Origin: Ceratotherium simum simum
Lineage: Eukaryota; Chordata; Mammalia; Perissodactyla; Rhinocerotidae
Assembly: GCF_000283155.1 (NCBI RefSeq)
Contig: NW_004454175.1
Coordinates: 7,270,788-7,334,787 of the forward strand
Length of the DNA: 64,000 nucleotides
Reading direction: 5' to 3'
Part shown: piece by piece, positions 35,993 to 47,285 of the stretch
Position numbering within the stretch: position 1 is the stretch's first letter
How the letters are laid out: each line of letters begins with the position of its first letter
Translations under genes and position numbers: made by a program
The notes under the pieces: generated by a model
What the model was told of the DNA's origin: nothing
Databases searched by the model: none
What the model saw: only the letters and a program-made list of their open reading frames with translations

Positions 35993-36483
35993 AATCGACC
36001 GATAAAATCTGCTTAGTTTATAGAGAGGAAATTGACAGACGTATATCCGGAAGTTGACATATATGATAGAAGGGGAATTTGATTACACAATTATACTGTT
36101 CAATATCGTGGAGTGGCAGTTTAAAAATGCATTTTGGTTTGACTTATGGTGTATGACAATTGCAGTTTAATTTTGTATTTTTTTCATAATTGTTAATCAG
36201 ATCAACATTCAAATATAACTGGAATGAAGTGTGTTGGTAGAAGCCCCTTGAAAAGTGAAAAGACAGGAGACTGGCACAAGCTTCAAAATGTCAAAAACTC
36301 CCTTAGCATATCACAATGGCGTTTAAAAGCTCTGATGACAAATCAATAAAAAATTTTCTAAGCTATCAATAAAAAAATAACTTTTCAGTCATAAAAAAGT
36401 AAGACTAAATTATCTTTCTATTCTCTCTATGACATTGCAGAATTATTATCATATGGAGAAGCAATCAAAAAGTATGCAGCCAG

Positions 36484-36720
36484 GGCCAGCCTTGTGGCAT
36501 AGTGGTTAAGACCAGCACGCTCTGCTTCGGGGGCTCGGGTTCATGGGTTCGGATCCCAGGTGCAGACCTACACCACTCCTCAGCTGCACTAAGGCAGCAA
36601 CCCATATACAAAATAGAGGAAGACTGGCACAGATGTTAGCTCGGGGCTGATCTTCCTCAAGCAAAAAAAAAAAAAAGAGGAAGATTGGCAACAGATGTTA
36701 GCTCTTCCTTGCCAAAAAAA
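36484..36720 (+). mobile_element. ERE SINE with two tail units
   Basis: Begins 'gggccagccttgtggcat' and keeps 'tagtggttaag' and 'gggttcggatcccagg'. Its two tail units are joined by an A tract. Flanking copies aaaaagtatgcagccag (36467-36483) and aaaaagtatgcaaccag (to 36736) differ by one base. Confidence 0.94.
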
Positions 36721-36736
36721 AAAAGTATGCAACCAG

Positions 36737-37088
36737 AAAACTTAGGAAAATAGAATTTTGTCAGGTGGTTAATTAATAAAATACATCTCATATTTTTTGT
36801 ATTTGTGCTAACTTTTGAATTTCGTAATTTGTTGTGACTTTTTTCTCATTTAAAATAATGTACACTTTTATACTTAGTTTTGAGTTTATAATTTTGTAGT
36901 CTTAAAGAGGGCTGCAAAATTCTATGTGCCTCAGGTCCCAGGATTGGTTGTTAGCCATCACTCTGGATTTTATACAATGTTCGAATAGAAAATTTGTGTT
37001 TTCTATTCTTCTCAACCTGATTTTTTCTAGTAGCAAACTACAATGTTAATGCTGATGAAATAATCAAAATTCAAACATTTTAATATGT
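36737..37088. other. Unassigned, A+T-rich
   Basis: No repeat or gene signal seen. Confidence 0.35.
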
Positions 37089-37089
37089 T

Positions 37090-37225
37090 AGTGAAGAAAT
37101 TGAAGCTTGAAATTTGGCAACTTGTCCCGAGTCACATAAGTATGTAGTGATAAACACAACAGTCAGGATTCAGGGCTCTGGACTGCCGGCCCCTGCTCTT
37201 CTCATTGTGCTATGTAGCCTCTCTT
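37090..37225 (-). repeat. MIR SINE fragment, antisense
   Basis: 'gaagaaattgaagcttgaa', 'acttgtcccgagtcacata', 'gtcaggattcagggctctgga' is the reverse complement of the MIR centre and 5' half. Confidence 0.7.
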
Positions 37226-37677
37226 AGTTAAGGGAACATGTTATAAAATATGATGCTCAGAACACGGCATTGATGAGGTGATTCTGTGAAGTCTATGCTC
37301 TTGATTTACTCTGCCGCTAACTTATGCATCAAATATTCAGTGAGCACTGGAGATTCACAAGTGGCCCCTTACTTTAAGCCGCTGACCTTAAGCAAGCTTG
37401 TAGGAGCAGGATTCTAGACTAATACAGAGAAATGTTGCAAAATGGGCAGTATTGTACATGTTGGAAATCCAACAGAGAAGGAATGTCTTCTGATCCATAT
37501 TTTTTTCGTGCCCCCACATATTCCTTAGGGAGAGAGAGAGGAGGGCTGGTCCTGGCTCCACCAGCCACCACAGAAATACTCTCTCTATTCATGTTTACTG
37601 CCTCCTACTCCCCACTCTGACTCTAATTTAAGGGAAGTGAAGAATGTTAGGAACTTATGTACTTCTGAATCCTCCTC
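37226..37677. other. Unassigned
   Basis: Includes a short GA-rich run near 37,530. No repeat family named. Confidence 0.35.
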
Positions 37678-38162
37678 TGTAATAGTCAGGGTTCTCCAGA
37701 GAAACAGAACCACTAGGATATATACTTCCTATATATTATAGTTTTCATTTATTATAAAGAATTTATATATATAATTTTATTTATTGTAAAGAATTGACTC
37801 ACCTAATTATGGAGGTTGAGAAGTCTCCAAATCTGCAGTCTGAAGGCCTGAGCATCAGGATAGTTGATGGTCTAAGTTCCAGTCCAAGTCTGAAAGGAGG
37901 AGAAGGCTGATGTCCCAGCTTGAAGACCATCAGGCAGAGAGAGTGAATTCTCTCTTGCTCAGCCTTTTGTTCTATTCTGGCCTCAACAGACTGGATGAGG
38001 CCCGCCCACACTGGGGACGGCAATCTTCTTTACTCAGTCTACCTATTCAAATGTTAATCTCATCCAGAAATGCTCTCACAGACACATGCAGATATAATGT
38101 TTAACCAAATACCTGGGCACCCTGTGGCCCGGTCAAGTTGACACATGAAATTAACCATCACA
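37678..38162 (-). repeat. ERVL-type solo LTR (MLT2-like), complete, antisense
   Basis: On the minus strand it starts TGTGATGGTTAATTTCATG and ends CCCTGACTATTACA, so it has the TG...CA ends of an LTR. Internal blocks on the plus strand include 'gggttctccagagaaacaga', 'gaattgactcacctaatta', 'ctggatgaggcccgcccaca' and 'ggtcaagttgacacatg'. It is about 485 bp. The 5-bp flanks (tcctc, cccac) no longer match. No viral coding sequence adjoins it. Confidence 0.85.
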
Positions 38163-38773
38163 CCCACATCCCTCCTCTCTTCCTCTTCTCCCTCCTTCTT
38201 CATCACAACCTTAAATTGGGGTTCCCCAGACGCGGACGCTCAGATGAGGATTTGTGGAAAAGTAATTTACTAAGAAATGCCCCTAAGACAAAAACAGAAG
38301 AGGAGGAGACAGTGGACTGGGAAGGAGAGGAGGCCAAGCAAGGGTGCCTTATTGAGCAAAGTTCCAGGGAGGCTGACTTGATCTCAATCTCGTGAAGAAG
38401 CTCTGGATGCATGGGGGCAGTCCCTCAGATTGTCCTGCCATGGGTTTTGGGAACTGGGGTGTTTATTCCTAAACAAGTTCAGGCCGTGGCCACAGGCTGT
38501 ACCTGGAGGATACAGTCCCTCTGGGTACTCTCCGCTCTCTGTCCAGGCAGGAAAAGTAGGCTCTGGCAGTCTAGGGTAGCCCTCTGATGAGGTGTCAGCT
38601 TTGGAAATGAAAGCATCTTATCCAGGAAAATCAAAAGTGATCTGAGGGAGTTTGGCAGAGCACAGACAACATATGCTGCAATCGGCCTCTTAGCAATGAT
38701 CACAGGAGTCTCAACGTCATTAAGGACTCATGTCTATGGGGACATGGGACACTGGACTATGTGCTTTCCAGAC
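38163..38773. other. Possible second LTR-like block, unclassified
   Basis: Directly abuts the ERVL LTR. The opening 'ggggttccccagacg' and 'taatttactaagaaatgccc' recall antisense LTR starts, but I cannot identify a family. Confidence 0.25.
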
Positions 38774-38774
38774 A

Positions 38775-38870
38775 TACTATTATTCAATCTTTGTGTCAAA
38801 TGTGTGGTAATCAGTATAATCTCCATTGTACAGGTAAGAAGACTGAGGCTCAGCGTAAGTGGCCTGCAGG
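38775..38870 (-). repeat. MIR SINE fragment, antisense
   Basis: 'ataatctccattgtacaggtaagaagactgaggctcag' is the antisense 'ccccattttacagatgaggaaactgagg' block of MIR. The GTAAGA inside it is therefore not evidence of a splice donor. Confidence 0.65.
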
Positions 38871-40438
38871 AACAAGGGCTGGGTACCATCCTCCCATCCT
38901 TCAGATGCTATCTGTCCTTTGCCTCTTCTCCTTGCCCACCATCTTGAAGAATCTGGTGAAAATATTACTACATGCCGTGCAAGATAATGGATAAAATGCC
39001 AACATTTCCATTTGTGGTAGAGAAAATCTGTCTCATTATTTATAGTCATACTCTCTTATATCTTATATCTTAATTCTGCAGTAATTCAAAGTAAAACTTC
39101 CTGATACTGATGAAGACTAATGTAGGTTTATCGACAAACAAAAATATCTGCCATTTTTCTGAAAGTGTATTTTTTTAAGATACTTAAAAGATGCAATATT
39201 TGGCTAATGGAATTTTTTTACGCCCCTGTTTACACTTCTGGGTTTCAGAAACTTGCTGAATATAAAAGAAGTCTTTAGACTACAGAGTGTAGTGTTATTT
39301 TTCAGTAACAAGACATAACAATTCCAAATTTAGCCATTCACTACTAAATGTAAAGAACAAGTGGTGAAAAAAATTATGTGTGCAAACCATAAATCCTGGG
39401 AACTTCCTGCATTGGTGAGCCATATAACTTTTCCTCCTGACGGCTCTCAAAGGGACAGCTGTGTATTTTTTAAACAAAAATAAATAGGTTTGTATACTCC
39501 GCTACTCCAGAGTTAGCAATTACTTTGGGTTCTTCATTAAAAATGCATATAAATGAAGATATAATCAGGGAGATTTAGGAAACTTTGTGTTTTTCTGTAG
39601 TTACTTACTGTTTTGCAAAAGGAATACTATCAAAACAATTTACTTCTCCTCAACGTTAATTTTGAAAGTGGTTTAGCAAGGATTATAGGTCAACTAAATT
39701 ACAGCATTGCTTCAGAATGGATTTCAGGTTGTTTTTCTTCGTGAGTGATTTCCTCACCCATCATGTAGTTAATATTTTCAGTTACTGGAATTTCTTAAAG
39801 AACTGAACAATTGAAAAATTGTTTAAACTGACATCTCCCAAATTAGAGCTGTCCGATTATATATGTAGAGAGAAAGCAGAAGTTTGATAAATTTGCACAG
39901 TTGCACAATATTGAATATGTTAAACAGTTACTCTGAGAATTCTTTCTTATTAATTTTCACCTTGTATTTTAACACATGTTTGGCTTCTTTTATTGTGGTG
40001 TCTAGCATTATTTTACATAGAGGATTACACTTCAAGGAATGCTTTAGCATGTGTGGGTATATTTCAAGTTACCATACAATGGTGTTGAGATGAATTCTTG
40101 CAGTAATTAGGAGAGAGACAGCTTGAGACTCCTAAATTATGTGGCTCCAACTGGCCCTCTTCTAATCACCCTCATCGTGAAAAACAGAGCTAAAAAAGGT
40201 TATCATCTTTGTTTTGTGAATGTTTTTTATTCAAAAAGAAAGCAGTGCTTATAAAAATCTCAATAATACAGACTAGTAGAAGAAGAGTGAGCCATTTCAA
40301 TACAAGTGCCTTGAATTTTCTGGCATATTTTCTGGCATACTTGTTTCTATTTCTTTCTGAACACTGGGGGGTGTTGGTTATTGTTTTTGGTTATTGCGGT
40401 TATGTGACTTCTGACTCTGCAGTTTACCCCTACACACT

Positions 40439-40440
<2 letters not shown>
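38871..40440. other. Long unassigned stretch
   Basis: A+T-rich, about 1.6 kb, with no repeat I can name. The 138-codon frame starting at 40,209 runs through the CA repeat and is not gene-like. Confidence 0.4.

Positions 40441-40470
<30 letters not shown>
40441..40470 (+). repeat. (AC)n microsatellite, about 15 units
   Basis: An uninterrupted AC run, long enough to be variable. Confidence 0.97.
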
Positions 40471-40472
<2 letters not shown>

Positions 40473-41925
40473 GGACCCAAATGGTTCTTTCTATCCAGCG
40501 TCCAGTCCAGGAAATCTCTCCTTCCTCCCTTGGTCTTCTCAGAGCCACCCTCTTCTTTCCTCCCCTCCCAGTCATCCAGTAGAATCTCTTCAGGGAGTGA
40601 AGGAAGAGATTTTAAGAATCTCTGAGACAAGGAATTTAAAAGTCTGTTTACCAGCTAGAAATCAGAGAGCAGAAGGAAAGGAAAATGTGTGGAAGAAAAA
40701 AAGATTTAGTAGGTTATTTGGTATATACTGCAATCTTCTGTCCCCACCCACAGTGTTTTACTGTGAGTTCTTCACCTTCTGGGGATAGCATATCAATACC
40801 AGTCCCTGAACCCATTTTCCCTCTTTCTTGCTTTTCTGGGAGTCACCTGGATGGAGTTCAAGGAGACAGAGTGCTGGCTGATCCCCAAAGCAGTGCCCAC
40901 AGAGGAGGGCATGGTGGCCACATACACTTGATCTGAACAAATGCCATGTGGTGGGACCACAGCTATCAGGAGGGCGTAGTAATGCTGGAGGAATACTTAA
41001 TACCATTCCTCACTGCCTCACTAAAGACAAGCCAGTTTTAGACAAAGAACTATATAAATTCTTCTTTTTTCTAATACATGCATTTCCTCACCTCTATACT
41101 ATAACATTTTTACTGAGTTTTAAGCACAGTAAACTGATTTTTTAAATTCCTTATCTTGAATAAGGATCAAAATTTCAAAACATTTGCAGTTGGAAACCTC
41201 TGGGTAGAAAAACTATAGTAATGAGCAAAAGGGGTAAAAAGGTGAAACATGTGCAAAACAGATGCTACACTCAATTTCATGCCAGAACAAATTAAAAATC
41301 AGAAACTTGCTTTGTGATTTAGATGATGGACAATCTATACAGATGTGTGTAGGCTGAAAAAAATTCTCTGCTCGAAACTAGACATTTTTTAAATTGTGGG
41401 AACCTACTTTCCAAATTCAACCAGGCTCAGTTACTAAAACAGAAATCTCTTCCTTGCTTGGGGATTGTCCGCAGTGTCCAAACCTAGATATTAGATCAGC
41501 ACCACATGGGAATGAAAATAGTATTGAGGCCCATGCATCAAATGGAAACATATGATTAGGAAATTTGAGAACATTTTCATAAAGAAGAATAAAAGATCCA
41601 TGTACTATTAGGTAATTTAAAATGTATTAAAATACATGAGTTGGACGTCAATTAAGGGCAAAGCACTTTGTTATAATGCCAGGTGAGTGGTCAAGCAGTA
41701 ATGAAATCTAAAAGACACAGTTTGGAGGGAGGCAGGCAGCCTTTAAACCCCAAAACAGCTTCAGAATGACAGTCACTGTCTAGTGTAAATACTCGTAGGT
41801 CTCTTTAAAATGTGATATAAGTACCCCTCCCCAACCCTGCAAGGAGATTTCAATGTAACATACATTTGAACTAATATGCTAGAGATTTCAAGTATTCTTC
41901 CTCATTACCATCATCATTAAACAAG
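40471..41925. other. Unassigned, pyrimidine-rich start
   Basis: 40,500-40,580 is C/T-rich. Overlapping 65-105-codon frames to 41,145 give no domain and disagree on strand. Confidence 0.4.
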
Positions 41926-41927
41926 AA

Positions 41928-42115
41928 TAGGATTTCTTAGCTTGGGGTCTATGAGTATTTCAGAGGATCTGTAGATGGGCTACAGAGGGTCCCTGACTCC
42001 TCTAAAATTGTATACAGTGTGTATTTATTTGTATTTTTCTTAAGAGAGAGTGCATAGTTTTCATACATTCTCATGAGGATCCATAACTTCTCAAACATTA
42101 AGAAACTGTGTTGGA
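41928..42115. repeat. Short hAT-type DNA transposon remnant with worn terminal repeats
   Basis: The ends form an imperfect inverted repeat ('atttcttagcttgggg' against 'caaacattaagaaact'). The interior ('ctgtagatgggctacagagggtcc', 'gagagtgcatagttttcat') follows a MER58-like non-autonomous hAT-Charlie. Family name uncertain. Confidence 0.5.
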
Positions 42116-42989
42116 GAAAACAGAGCTCCACCAGCAGTAGGAGATAAGTTGATTTATCTTACATAAAAAATGAACTGTACAACCCGCAAAAGCTTTGCAA
42201 ACAGCCAGTATAAACCAAAGTAAGTGCTGTGTTTATGCCTTCAAACGAGTGCAATACAACAACTCCAGTAACACAGTTTCCGTTTGGATGGATATTTTGG
42301 GAGTCCAAGCTATTTGTCATCAGACGCCTCTCTTTACAATTTGAACAATTTAAAGAGCTGTGGGAACCAACCATAGATTGCACTATGTTGTACATTATTG
42401 GCAATTACTCAAGAAAGAGCTGGGAAGAGAAAGGAAATGAGAAGTAAATATGGGCTTAACCTGATGATTAAGAGACATTGACACAGATAGAAAGAAAGGA
42501 TCAGGTCAAGTACTAGGTTATGGCTTGCAAACTACCTAATCAAATCAAATTTAATTCAGCAATATTAATTATTAACCATAATTATTATTTTTTAGTTATT
42601 AACCTATTGACGTAGGTTCCCGGTAAGAAAAAATGGAAACTTGAAACTTGGCCATGTTATAGTTATTCTTTTTTCAACACAAGTATAACTTGTCAAATAA
42701 GTGAAGAAGTTAAGATTTGGGCTTTGTTTTTCATCGGTAAGAGGATGTTAGTAAGCAACAACCACAGTGTGCTGGATTTGCCTTATGTCAGCTTAGCTGA
42801 ATTGGAAATAAATTTCCCGGAACTCCCTGCCTCCCCACTTCCAGGTTAACATGGGATGCAAGAGACACAGTGTGTGAGATCTGGTAGTCTCGAGGGAAGC
42901 AGAAGGCATGTTCTTGTATGCTCAGAAGGTCAGTTCAGGGCACCGTGCTGTGCTGGCGGCTCTCTCGTGTTGATGTTCATTTGCTGGCT
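42116..42989. other. Unassigned
   Basis: A+T-rich until about 42,780, then composition rises toward the coding-like block that follows. Confidence 0.4.
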
Positions 42990-43290
42990 CACCTTGCTGG
43001 CGTGGGGCTGCGGTGGGACTGCAGCTTCTCTAGCTCCTGCCAGATATTCAGCTGCTCTGATTCCTGAGCCAGCTCTGTCTTGAGCTCTGCAATGAAAAAC
43101 ACCAGCTTCTCCTGCAGGACCCCCACGTCATCAAAGTTGGAGGCCTTGAGAGACTGACTGTTGTTCACGTTTATCCTTGCCCTCCCCAGTTCAAGTCCAT
43201 CTGTCCTTCCTTACGACCTGCTCTGACAACTTCAGGCCCAGCACAAGACACAGAAGCAGCAATGTTACAAAGATTGTTTAACCAGCTCCC
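42990..43290 (-). other. Coding-like block on the minus strand, unidentified
   Basis: On the minus strand, about 70 codons from near 43209 to 42991 are open without a starting ATG. They read SQSLKASNFDDVGVLQEKL, then a leucine/glutamate-rich, coiled-coil-like run ending WQELEKLQS. At the 3' side AGCAAG|GTGAGC resembles a splice donor (GT at 42992-42991). Just upstream, in another frame, FVTLLLLCLVLGLKLSEQ looks like a membrane segment, so a frameshift would be needed to join them. It is more G+C-rich than its flanks. It could be a decayed pseudogene, an exon or an unrecognised repeat. Confidence 0.3.
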
Positions 43291-43790
43291 ACAATTGTGA
43301 TAGGTCAAACCTCTATTATGAATCCCTCTTCGATGTTATTCATAATGGGTCTGTTTTTCTAATCAATGTCATATGCCTGTATGTACCCATACAACCAGAC
43401 GGACATACTCAGAAAAAGGATTTAAATTAGAGGATCAATTGTTGAAGTCAGGAGTAATATTGTACTTTCTCAAAACTGACACAAGGTAAACCATTTCCCA
43501 TGCTAGTTTATTAAAATGTATAAAGCAAAAAACATTTTAAAGTAGTTTTGTGCTTTCCTGGGCTTAGGAAATAATTAGAAATAACAAAAACTCTTATGAA
43601 TCAGTTTTAGTTTCCATCACTTTTTCATGATACGTACTTTCTAATTACAAGTAGTAGAGCAAGAGCTTACTTTCTGCAGAGAAAGTAGAGACAGAGAAAA
43701 TCCAGGACCTGCAAAGAGTCACTCTTCAGAGTCTTTTTTGCTCAAAGTTTACTGGGAAGGACATTGATCTTTTTCAGAAAAAAAAAAAAA
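43291..43790. other. Unassigned
   Basis: A+T-rich; nothing recognised before the SINE's A tract. Confidence 0.35.
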
Positions 43791-43798
43791 AATCACAT

Positions 43799-44045
43799 TG
43801 GTGCTGGCCCAGTGGCTTAGTGGTTAAGTTTGTGCAGTCTGCTTCAGTGGCCTGAGGTTCGCAGGTTCGGATCCCAGGTACAGACCTACGCATCGCTCAT
43901 CAAGCCATGCTGTGGTGGCATCCCATATACAAAATAGAGGAAGATGGGCACCGATGTTAGCTCAGGGCCAATCTTCCTCAGCAGAAAGAGGAAGATTGGC
44001 AATGGATGTTAGTTCATGGCCAATCTTCCTCCCCCCTCCCCCCCC
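43799..44045 (+). mobile_element. ERE SINE with two palindromic tail units and a C-rich end
   Basis: Standard body ('gtgctggcccagtggctta', 'gcaggttcggatcccagg'). Both tail units are near-perfect hairpins: gaggaagattggc (43988-44000) pairs with gccaatcttcctc (44019-44031), and the first unit pairs 43937-43949 with 43967-43979 with one mismatch. A C tract (about 44030-44045) lies between the last unit and the A run. The flanks 'aaaaaaatcacat' and 'aaaaaaatcatat' are a worn duplication. Confidence 0.93.
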
Positions 44046-44224
44046 AAAAAAATCATATCTTTTTGAATGTAATTGGTCAGAGCTATCATTTATGGAGCTA
44101 GATGACTGTTTTATACCTAGTGGAATCCCCTTATCTGCTTCTGCCAATGTTGGTAGGAGTTACTAGATACCACATTGGTCCAGTAAAAGAGGGTTTGGGA
44201 GAGAATCATGGACTGAGTTTAGAG

Positions 44225-44700
44225 TCATTTGATATTAGTCAGGGAAGGATTTGTTACAAAGAATAAAAAATCAACTCAAATTAATTGAGTTAAGGAGGAG
44301 GATTAATTGGGTTTGTAGAATTTTTTTTGTTAGCACAACCCAAGGGTAGAAATACGGTGCTCTCTATCCCTCCCTCCCTGTCTGTCTCTCTCCTTCTCTC
44401 CTTCCTTCTCTTGATACTTTAGGTGCATATGGCATCCATTCCTAGGTTACTTGGCCTTCCAGCTTGAGTGCCATTAACCAACTGGCTAGTGTCTCTTGAC
44501 CTAGTTATCGGGAATATTGATTGTAACAGCTCAGCCAATGAATAGACTATGCTAGGAGAGGGTTTCCACTCTTGGTCCAATCAGCTGTGGGCAGGGAGCA
44601 AAGGACAAAAATGGCTCTTAAGTGGCAGTGGGAGGGCCTTCTTAAAGAAGAGGATGTGGGCTGGGCAGACATCCTGACATAGTTTCCACTAAACAATATT
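44225..44700. repeat. Possible unclassified old interspersed repeat
   Basis: 'gattaattgggtttgtagaa', a C/T-rich tract at 44,365-44,410, 'ccaatcagctgtgggcaggg' and 'ggctgggcagacatcctgac' recall a common but here unnamed mammalian repeat. Boundaries and family are guesses. Confidence 0.25.
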
Positions 44701-45254
44701 TTCTTTCTTACCCAGTAGAAATTTGCTATTTTTAAGCAAAGAATCAAGTAACTTTTTTGATGCTTTAGCTCCATTATATTGATACATATAAGAAACCCAT
44801 TCCTACTCCATATGTGAAGATTACTTAGATCATATTTTTTGAAAGCACTGAGTCTTTTGAAGATAGGTACTACCTAAATGTTAGACATGGCCATTATAAG
44901 TTTTTCGATATTGTTTACTGTCTTGAAAGGCCAACCAAAAAAATTTTTCGCTCTAGATAACTGTTTGGTCTCACCAATCAGAAATAAAGGATTTAGATTC
45001 CCTCACTCTCAAGGTGTGGTCATGATAAATATGTGACAACAATTGTAAGAGGTTTTATGATATATCTTGGCTGTCTGGGATAGTGCTTCTTCCTTCTGAA
45101 TAATAAGAAAATGTTATGCTCCCTCAATGTTGATGCAAAGAAGCTATTTATTTTAACATTGAACCATAAATAAGACATTTCTGGCAAGTGTAAAAATTGG
45201 CACAGTGGGATTGAGAAATTGTAAGTATAAGAAGAATAATGAAATTGCAGAATT
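44701..45254. other. Unassigned
   Basis: The minus-strand frames here (75-87 codons) show no domain or splice context. Confidence 0.35.
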
Positions 45255-45400
45255 CTACAAGTAGAAGAGGCTTTAGGGAACATTTAGAGATTAAGTGGTC
45301 CAATCCACCCCTTTTAATTTCCAGATTAAGGAATTGAAGGTTAGTGGAGATTAGGTAGCTTTCTAAGAACTAGTTTGTATTTAAGCCAGTACTGGGCCTT
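45255..45400 (-). repeat. MIR-family fragment, antisense
   Basis: 'attaagtggtccaatccaccc', 'ttccagattaaggaattgaag' and 'gattaggtagctttctaaga' match the antisense of a MIR-like ancient SINE. Confidence 0.6.
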
Positions 45401-46831
45401 ATAATCCCAAATAAAACCAAAAGAGCAAAATATTGATTTAAATAGTATATCGGGGAAATGAGAATATTTCTCCATGTTCTCTTTCTTTATTAAACATTAT
45501 TGTCCACCCAGCAATTCATTAATATGACCACACCATTTAAGGATGCAAGAGAGAAAAATTGGTTGAATCTTCCCTGTCCACATGATTAGAGAAAATTATT
45601 CTACCTTTTGTTCATAGTAACTTTGTTTTTGCCATAAAATGCTGTGTAGTATATGTTTTTCAATAAAATTAATTGAAAGTGATGGTGTTAAGGATACTCA
45701 TAACATTTATTGACATAATTAGCTGTATCTATGACTTTTACAAAATCAGAAGATTTCCAGGCCTTAATTTCCAACACATATTGGCACTGAATACCAAGGG
45801 CAGGAATCATATTTAATTTACTGTATGTGCCTAAAAGTTTGGGGATTCTGGCCTGAAGAGAGGAAAAGCAGTGAGAGTTTTAAAGTGTTCAGGCAGAAAG
45901 AATCATAATTCACTATTTTGAACTCACATGAGCCTGAAATGTTATCACTTTATGATGATCCATGTAACATTAAAAAGTTCTAAGATTCTGAGCAACTGAA
46001 ACATAAACTTATTAGGCTAAATAGTTGTATCAATATGTCAAGGGAAATAGAAAGGAGTCATTTTAACATTGAACCATATGCAATTGTTTGTATATGGCCT
46101 TTTCTCTCCCTAGAGACATTCTGGCTGCTTTCCTATTGGTCAAGTCTCCTGGCTCATTTGTAAACTTAAATTTCATCCAGGGAAAGCCTTTCATGTCTAT
46201 TTATATCACATTCTACTTTCATTTGGTTTATTTAATGATTTATTAAATGCATTAAGCACAGTGAAATTTCCTATGAGGGTTGGAACATATGAATAAAATT
46301 ATTCTAAAATTATGTTTATGTTGTGATTTATAGAATTGCAAATTGTTAAAGACATAAGGGATCATGGTAGAGTAGCACACAGTTGCTTGGAGCCCACACA
46401 TTAGTCTAAGACTTCATTTGAAAGCTGGTAATTTCCCTGGAATAGCCCATAGAGGAAGCATATGCAAGGCACTCACAGCACATAGGTTGAATAGATGTGC
46501 CTATACAGCGAAATGCCAAACTGAGGAAGGCAGTAACAGAGAATCTGAATATGCGAGCAACTTCTTAACTTGCCTCAAAGTCTGGCCCCATTTTTGTCAA
46601 GTTTTATAATCTGTCTTATTGAAGGGAGGAAGAAATTTCACTCACGACTAAACACTTATCTCTTTAAAGTGTGAGCTAATGGACATATTACATAAAGAGC
46701 AAGGCAATTGCATACCTCTTTTGTTATTTTATGGATTTGGAAAGTAGTGAAAAATTGTTTGGTGGCCGTAGCAGCTGTATTGATAGTGAGAAAGTTACTT
46801 AACTTTTCTGTACATCAATGTTTTTAAACAA
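45401..46831. other. Long unassigned stretch
   Basis: 1.4 kb of A+T-rich sequence. A weak L2-like phrase ('gggcaggaatcatatttaa') at about 45,800 is too short to call. Confidence 0.4.
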
Positions 46832-47285
46832 TTCAATTCTAAATTCAACAAATACTGCTGGTCTGTTAAGTGCAAAGCATTTTGCTAATCCCTGGCGTGG
46901 AGGAGTGGAGTAAGTGATGAGAGGTAAGACTGGAAGGGTATACAGATGCCAGATTTTAAAGGGCCGTGTGTGACATACTGAGCAGTTAGGATTTATCTCT
47001 TTTAGTCTATTAGGTGTCATTAAAGGATTCTAATCAAGAGAGGGGCCTGATTAGGCCTGGCTCTTAGAAATAACACTGTGACAGTAGTCTGCAGGGTGGA
47101 TGGAAAGAGAATAGACGTAGACCCAGTTAGGAGACAGTGGTAATTAATTGGCCAGGAGATGATGGTAGCCTGAACAATGACCATGTCAGTGCTGATGGAG
47201 AGAAAAGGATGGGTTTGAGAAACTGTTAGGAAGGTCAATTAGTAGCATTTGTGATTGATGAGATGTGAAAGCTAAGGAAGCAGCA
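46832..47285 (-). repeat. L2 LINE, antisense
   Basis: 'aaattcaacaaatactgctgg', 'gccagattttaaagggccgtg', 'gttaggatttatctctttta', 'gagaggggcctgattag', 'gtctgcagggtgga', 'ccaggagatgatggtagcctg' reproduce antisense L2 over about 450 bp. Confidence 0.75.

Noticed and set aside
38831..38845. Splice donor CAG|GTAAGA
   Set aside because: It is the antisense of a conserved MIR block and arises in many MIR copies by chance.
40209..40625. 138-codon frame ending in serine/proline-rich sequence
   Set aside because: It is translated through the AC microsatellite (a His/Thr run) and has no conserved motif or splice context.
43912..44031. CRISPR-like repeats (recurring units of about 50 bases)
   Set aside because: The repeated units are SINE tails, only one or two per locus, dispersed across the window, in a mammalian genome.
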